Positions 31,756 through 34,791 of a stretch of 34,791 bases of DNA are shown in pieces; the first letter of the stretch is position 1; every line of letters begins with the position of its first letter. Source of the DNA: an uncultured Bariatricus sp. (GTDB taxonomy: Bacteria; Bacillota; Clostridia; Lachnospirales; Lachnospiraceae); contig CAKRFP010000027.1 of NCBI GenBank assembly GCA_934320645.1, positions 1 through 34,791 of the forward strand, read 5' to 3'. The translations under genes and the position numbers were made by a program. Under the pieces are notes generated by a model. It was given only the letters and a program-made list of their open reading frames with translations. It had not been told where the DNA came from and searched no databases.

Positions 31756-32832
31756 TTATACCGCCTCATTCATAGACGCCAGCTTCGCTGCCTGGTCTGC
31801 TGCGATCAGACTGTCGATGACTTCATCCAGATCTCCGTTCATAATGCTGTCCAGCTTATGGAGAGTAAGCTTAATTCTGTGGTCAGTCACACGTCCCTGT
31901 GGGAAGTTATAAGTACGGATCTTCTCGGAACGGTCTCCGGTACCGATCTGGCTTCTTCTTGCCTCAGCCTCTGCAGACTGCTGCTTCTCCAGTTCCAGTT
32001 CATATAACTTGGAACGCAGGAGACGGAATGCTTTTTCCTTGTTCTGCAGCTGTGATTTCTCTGTCTGGCTGTAGATTACGATTCCTGTCGGGTAGTGAGT
32101 CAGTCGTACTGCAGAATCTGTGGTATTGACACACTGACCACCGTTACCAGATGCACGCATTACGTCGATACGGATATCTTTTTCATCAATAACTACATCC
32201 ACTTCTTCTGCCTCCGGCATCACGGCTACAGTAATGGTTGAAGTATGGATACGTCCGCCGCTTTCTGTCTCCGGCACACGCTGTACACGGTGTACACCAC
32301 TTTCGTACTTCATACGGGAGTATGCTCCCTGTCCAGTGATCATGAATACGACTTCTTTAAATCCGCCGATTCCGTTCTCATTGAGGGAGATCATCTCTGT
32401 CTTCCAGCGTCTGCTGTCTGCATAATGTACATACATACGATAGATCTCAGCAGCAAAAAGAGCAGCCTCATCTCCACCTGCACCTGCACGGATTTCCACG
32501 ATAACGTTCTTATCATCGTTCGGGTCCTTTGGAAGAAGAAGGATCTTGAGTTCCTGTTCCAGCTCTTCAACTCTCTTCTTGGAATCATTCAGTTCTTCTT
32601 TTGCCAGCTCTTTCATCTCTTCGTCGGATTCTTCCTCCAGAAGAAACAGGCTGTCTTCAATGTTCTGTTTACAGTTCTTATATTCTTTATATGCCTCAAC
32701 AATCGGGGTCAAATCATTCTGTTCTTTCATCAGCTTGCGGAAACGTGCCTGGTCATTGACCACGTCTGGTTCCTGAAGCTCACCCATAATCTCCTCATAA
32801 CGAATGAGCAGATCTTCTAATTTATCAAACAT
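31756..32832 (-). CDS. prfA: Peptide chain release factor 1
   Basis: Class I release factor of 358 aa that reads UAA and UAG. The tripeptide anticodon region is PET (187-189, in RVQRVPETESGGRIH), as in Bacillus RF1. The GGQ motif is in ASGNGGQCVNTTDS (231-233), where the Gln is methylated by PrmC. The sequence after GGQ, Cys-Val-Asn, is usual for the family. It follows prmC by 14 bp in the same direction, the common arrangement in Firmicutes. Confidence 0.97.
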   Translation of the reverse strand: MFDKLEDLLIRYEEIMGELQEPDVVNDQARFRKLMKEQNDLTPIVEAYKEYKNCKQNIEDSLFLLEEESDEEMKELAKEELNDSKKRVEELEQELKILLLPKDPNDDKNVIVEIRAGAGGDEAALFAAEIYRMYVHYADSRRWKTEMISLNENGIGGFKEVVFMITGQGAYSRMKYESGVHRVQRVPETESGGRIHTSTITVAVMPEAEEVDVVIDEKDIRIDVMRASGNGGQCVNTTDSAVRLTHYPTGIVIYSQTEKSQLQNKEKAFRLLRSKLYELELEKQQSAEAEARRSQIGTGDRSEKIRTYNFPQGRVTDHRIKLTLHKLDSIMNGDLDEVIDSLIAADQAAKLASMNEAV

Positions 32833-32846
32833 TTCTCTTCCTCCTG

Positions 32847-33704
32847 TTATTTGCTATGCCTATTGTACACGCCACTTACCACACGGTCAAGACCTGCCAG
32901 ATCCTTTTGCGTCGAAACCTGTCCAAAACCTGCCTCTTTCAGCAGATTTTCCACAGCCGCACTCTGGTCATGCCCTATCTCCATCACGAGCCATCCACCG
33001 TCTGTCAGATACTTTGGAACCTCTTCTGCGAGGATTCGGTAAAAATATAGCCCGTCCTCTTTTCCGTCCAGTGCCTCATACGGATCATGGAGTCGCACCT
33101 CTGCTTCCAGTTCTTCAATCACCTTTGTCGGAATGTAAGGAGGATTGGACGTAATCAGATCAAAAGATCCTGTAATCTTTTCAAACATATCGGTGTGGAT
33201 CCATTCCCCGTCCACTCCCAGCTTTTTCGCATTTTCCCCGGCTACTTTCAGCGCCTCTTCTAAAATATCCGCGCCCTTTATGGAAATCTGCGGATTCCTC
33301 AGCTTCAGGCTGATCGGGATACAGCCTGAACCGGTACACATATCCAGCATCTTCACCAAATCTTCCTTTTCCATAAGACGCAGTCTTTTCTCTGCTTCCT
33401 CTACCAGAATCTCCGTGTCCTGTCTCGGCACAAGTACATGCTCATTGACCAGGAATTCATATCCCATAAATTCCTGCACACCCGTCAGATGCTGTACCGG
33501 AATCCGTTCTTTTCTCCTGCTGATCAGTTCAAAAAACTGCTCTTCTTCCTTCTCCGGCATCGTTCCAAAACCATCCACATAATACCGGGTTCTTGTCATA
33601 CCGGTCACATGCTCCATCAGGATCCATGCGTCACTTTCCGGTTCCGGAATGCCTGCCGCTTTCAGTTCTCCTGTGGCTTTCTGATATGCTTCCTGATAGA
33701 TCAC
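32847..33704 (-). CDS. prmC: Peptide chain release factor N5-glutamine methyltransferase
   Basis: SAM-dependent methyltransferase of 285 aa that modifies the Gln of the GGQ motif of release factors. It has an N-terminal helical domain (1-75), motif I MLDMCTGSGCIPI (119-131) and the catalytic ITSNPPYIP (NPPY 187-190). Initiation is at GTG with GAGGAG 8 nt upstream, inside the end of the DUF1385 gene. It directly precedes its substrate gene prfA. Confidence 0.96.
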   Translation of the reverse strand: MIYQEAYQKATGELKAAGIPEPESDAWILMEHVTGMTRTRYYVDGFGTMPEKEEEQFFELISRRKERIPVQHLTGVQEFMGYEFLVNEHVLVPRQDTEILVEEAEKRLRLMEKEDLVKMLDMCTGSGCIPISLKLRNPQISIKGADILEEALKVAGENAKKLGVDGEWIHTDMFEKITGSFDLITSNPPYIPTKVIEELEAEVRLHDPYEALDGKEDGLYFYRILAEEVPKYLTDGGWLVMEIGHDQSAAVENLLKEAGFGQVSTQKDLAGLDRVVSGVYNRHSK

Positions 33705-33709
33705 AGCTT

Positions 33710-34645
33710 TTACTCCTCTTCCATATATCCGAAATTCTCTCTTAAATACGCTTTCCAGTCGAACACTGCTTCCACGGATGCAATTCCGACCTCAATCATA
33801 TCGTCGTCCGGCTCCTTTGTCGTAAGTCCCTGCAGCCAGAGTCCCGGCTTACTGAGAATACACACAACCGGATTCTCACTGCTTCCCGCCCATTTGATCA
33901 GTTCATAGGAAATACCCGCGATCACCGGAAGAAGTGCGATCCTTACAACCACACGCATCAGTGGGGATTCAACTCTTACAAAGAATAAAAGGACGATTCC
34001 CACGATCATGACAAACAGCATAAAGCTGGTTCCACATCTTTTATGCTCCTTGGAACTCTTTCTTACATTCTCAACGGTCAATGGAAGTCCATGCTCGATG
34101 CAGTTGATGCACTTATGTTCTGCACCATGATAGCAATACAGACGCTTGATATCCTTCATGACGGAAATCCCGCCTACATAAGCGACAAAAATCGCAATGC
34201 GGATGATTCCCTCGATCACGATCCGAACTGCGTAAGAGGAAATCCATTTTTTCAGCAGATCGGACAGAAAATACGGCAGTACCATGAAAATGCCGATCGC
34301 CAGTGCAAAGGAAATGATCATTGTCACCGACATCAAGAGCTTTTCCATACGCTCCTGCTTCTTTTCCTCAGCTTCGGTCATCTCTTTTTCTTCCTCTTCT
34401 TCATAGAAGCTTGCTGACCAGGTCAGTGTCTTCATCCCCAGTACAAGGGAATCTGCAAAATTGAAAACTCCCCTGACAAACGGAATCTTCGTCAGTGCCG
34501 TATATTTGCCGACTACACTTTTATATGTATCCGTTGTAACTTCTATTTTCCCGTCAGGCTTTCTTACTGCGACTGCGTAACGGTCTTTGTTCTTCATCAT
34601 CACGCCTTCGATGACTGCCTGACCACCTATATTCGAAGATTTCAT
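33710..34645 (-). CDS. DUF1385 domain membrane protein
   Basis: A 311-aa integral membrane protein of the conserved DUF1385 family, whose function is unknown. It opens with the family signature SSNIGGQAVIEGVMMKN. A hydrophobic segment at about 105-130 and others at 140-160 and 210-245 surround the conserved YHGAEHKCINCIEHG and RCGTSFMLF motifs, which contain histidines and cysteines that may bind a metal. AAAGGA precedes the ATG. Its place between rpmE and prmC-prfA is conserved in many Firmicutes. Confidence 0.93.
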   Translation of the reverse strand: MKSSNIGGQAVIEGVMMKNKDRYAVAVRKPDGKIEVTTDTYKSVVGKYTALTKIPFVRGVFNFADSLVLGMKTLTWSASFYEEEEEKEMTEAEEKKQERMEKLLMSVTMIISFALAIGIFMVLPYFLSDLLKKWISSYAVRIVIEGIIRIAIFVAYVGGISVMKDIKRLYCYHGAEHKCINCIEHGLPLTVENVRKSSKEHKRCGTSFMLFVMIVGIVLLFFVRVESPLMRVVVRIALLPVIAGISYELIKWAGSSENPVVCILSKPGLWLQGLTTKEPDDDMIEVGIASVEAVFDWKAYLRENFGYMEEE

Positions 34646-34675
34646 ATTCTGTTATATCCTTTTTTAATTCCTTAT

Positions 34676-34711
34676 GTAACAAAATAGGCTGAGATTTCAC
34701 AATCCCAGCCT
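34676..34711 (-). terminator. Terminator/attenuator between rpmE and DUF1385
   Basis: Minus-strand hairpin AGGCTGGGATT/AATCTCAGCCT with one G-U pair and a 4-nt loop, followed by ATTTTGTT, 15 bp after the rpmE stop. It can end the rpmE transcript and let part read through to DUF1385-prmC-prfA. Confidence 0.85.
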
Positions 34712-34725
34712 GTCGAATTCTCTTA

Positions 34726-34791
34726 TTACTGAATTCCGTATTTCTTGTTAAACTTGTCAACACGACCTCTGGCCTGAGTTGCTTTCTGCTG
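34726..34791 (-). CDS. rpmE: 50S ribosomal protein L31 (partial, C-terminal end)
   Basis: The last 21 codons and stop of a gene that runs off the window edge. The translated end ARGRVDKFNKKYGIQ is the conserved C-terminus of bacterial L31 (compare GGRVDRFNKKY in Bacillus). Its position upstream of DUF1385-prmC-prfA is the usual one in Firmicutes. Because only the end is visible, the zinc-binding (C+) or zinc-free (C-) type cannot be told. Confidence 0.88.
   Translation of the reverse strand, partial: QQKATQARGRVDKFNKKYGIQ

Overview
The window looks like a chromosomal segment of a low-to-mid GC Gram-positive anaerobe, most likely Lachnospiraceae (Clostridia). This is inferred from a PolC-type replicative polymerase, the MEP-pathway gene ispG, AGGAGG ribosome binding sites, sigma-A promoters and the gene orders fruR-fruK-fruA-ptsH-ptsI and rpmE-DUF1385-prmC-prfA. 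No species is claimed. Most genes are on the minus strand.

Layout. (1) 1-5.8 kb: a complete fructose PTS operon on the minus strand (fruR, fruK, fruA, ptsH, ptsI). It has a strong promoter, two near-identical 16-bp FruR-type operators 73 bp apart, and a terminator at the window edge. (2) 6.0-12.3 kb: a membrane-anchored hypothetical protein, ispG and polC, driven by a full-consensus promoter. (3) 12.4-17.3 kb: a sugar catabolic cluster with a DUF4867 protein, a fucose/arabinose-type isomerase and a xylulokinase, next to an AraC regulator. (4) 17.3-20.9 kb: a MocR/PdxR-type regulator, divergent from pyridoxal kinase, an ECF S-component and a small radical SAM protein, probably a vitamin B6 salvage locus. 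(5) 21.5-25.3 kb: a minus-strand operon of a DUF2156 protein, a class I aminotransferase, hisC and a small-multidrug-export family membrane protein. (6) 25.6-27.3 kb: a YcxB-like membrane protein, an HD-domain protein and an MnmM/YtqB methyltransferase. (7) 27.4-31.5 kb: yitT convergent with a LysR gene, a PD-(D/E)XK nuclease/transposase-family gene, an AraC-GyrI regulator and a frameshifted gene remnant with 21-bp repeats. (8) 31.7-34.8 kb: the translation-linked cluster rpmE (partial), DUF1385, prmC and prfA.

Most unusual signal. Four intergenic copies of a roughly 160-bp hairpin element lie at 13917-14077, 20927-21086, 21255-21417 (inverted) and about 25351-25533. Unpaired segments are almost identical in all four copies. 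Paired segments differ between copies but remain self-complementary within each copy: the long outer arms are unrelated in sequence, the 9-bp inner stem is replaced wholesale in one copy, and one pair of the middle stem changes from G-C to A-T in another. This is the signature of a structure-conserved family (structured RNA or a hairpin mobile element). I do not recognise it as any named family.
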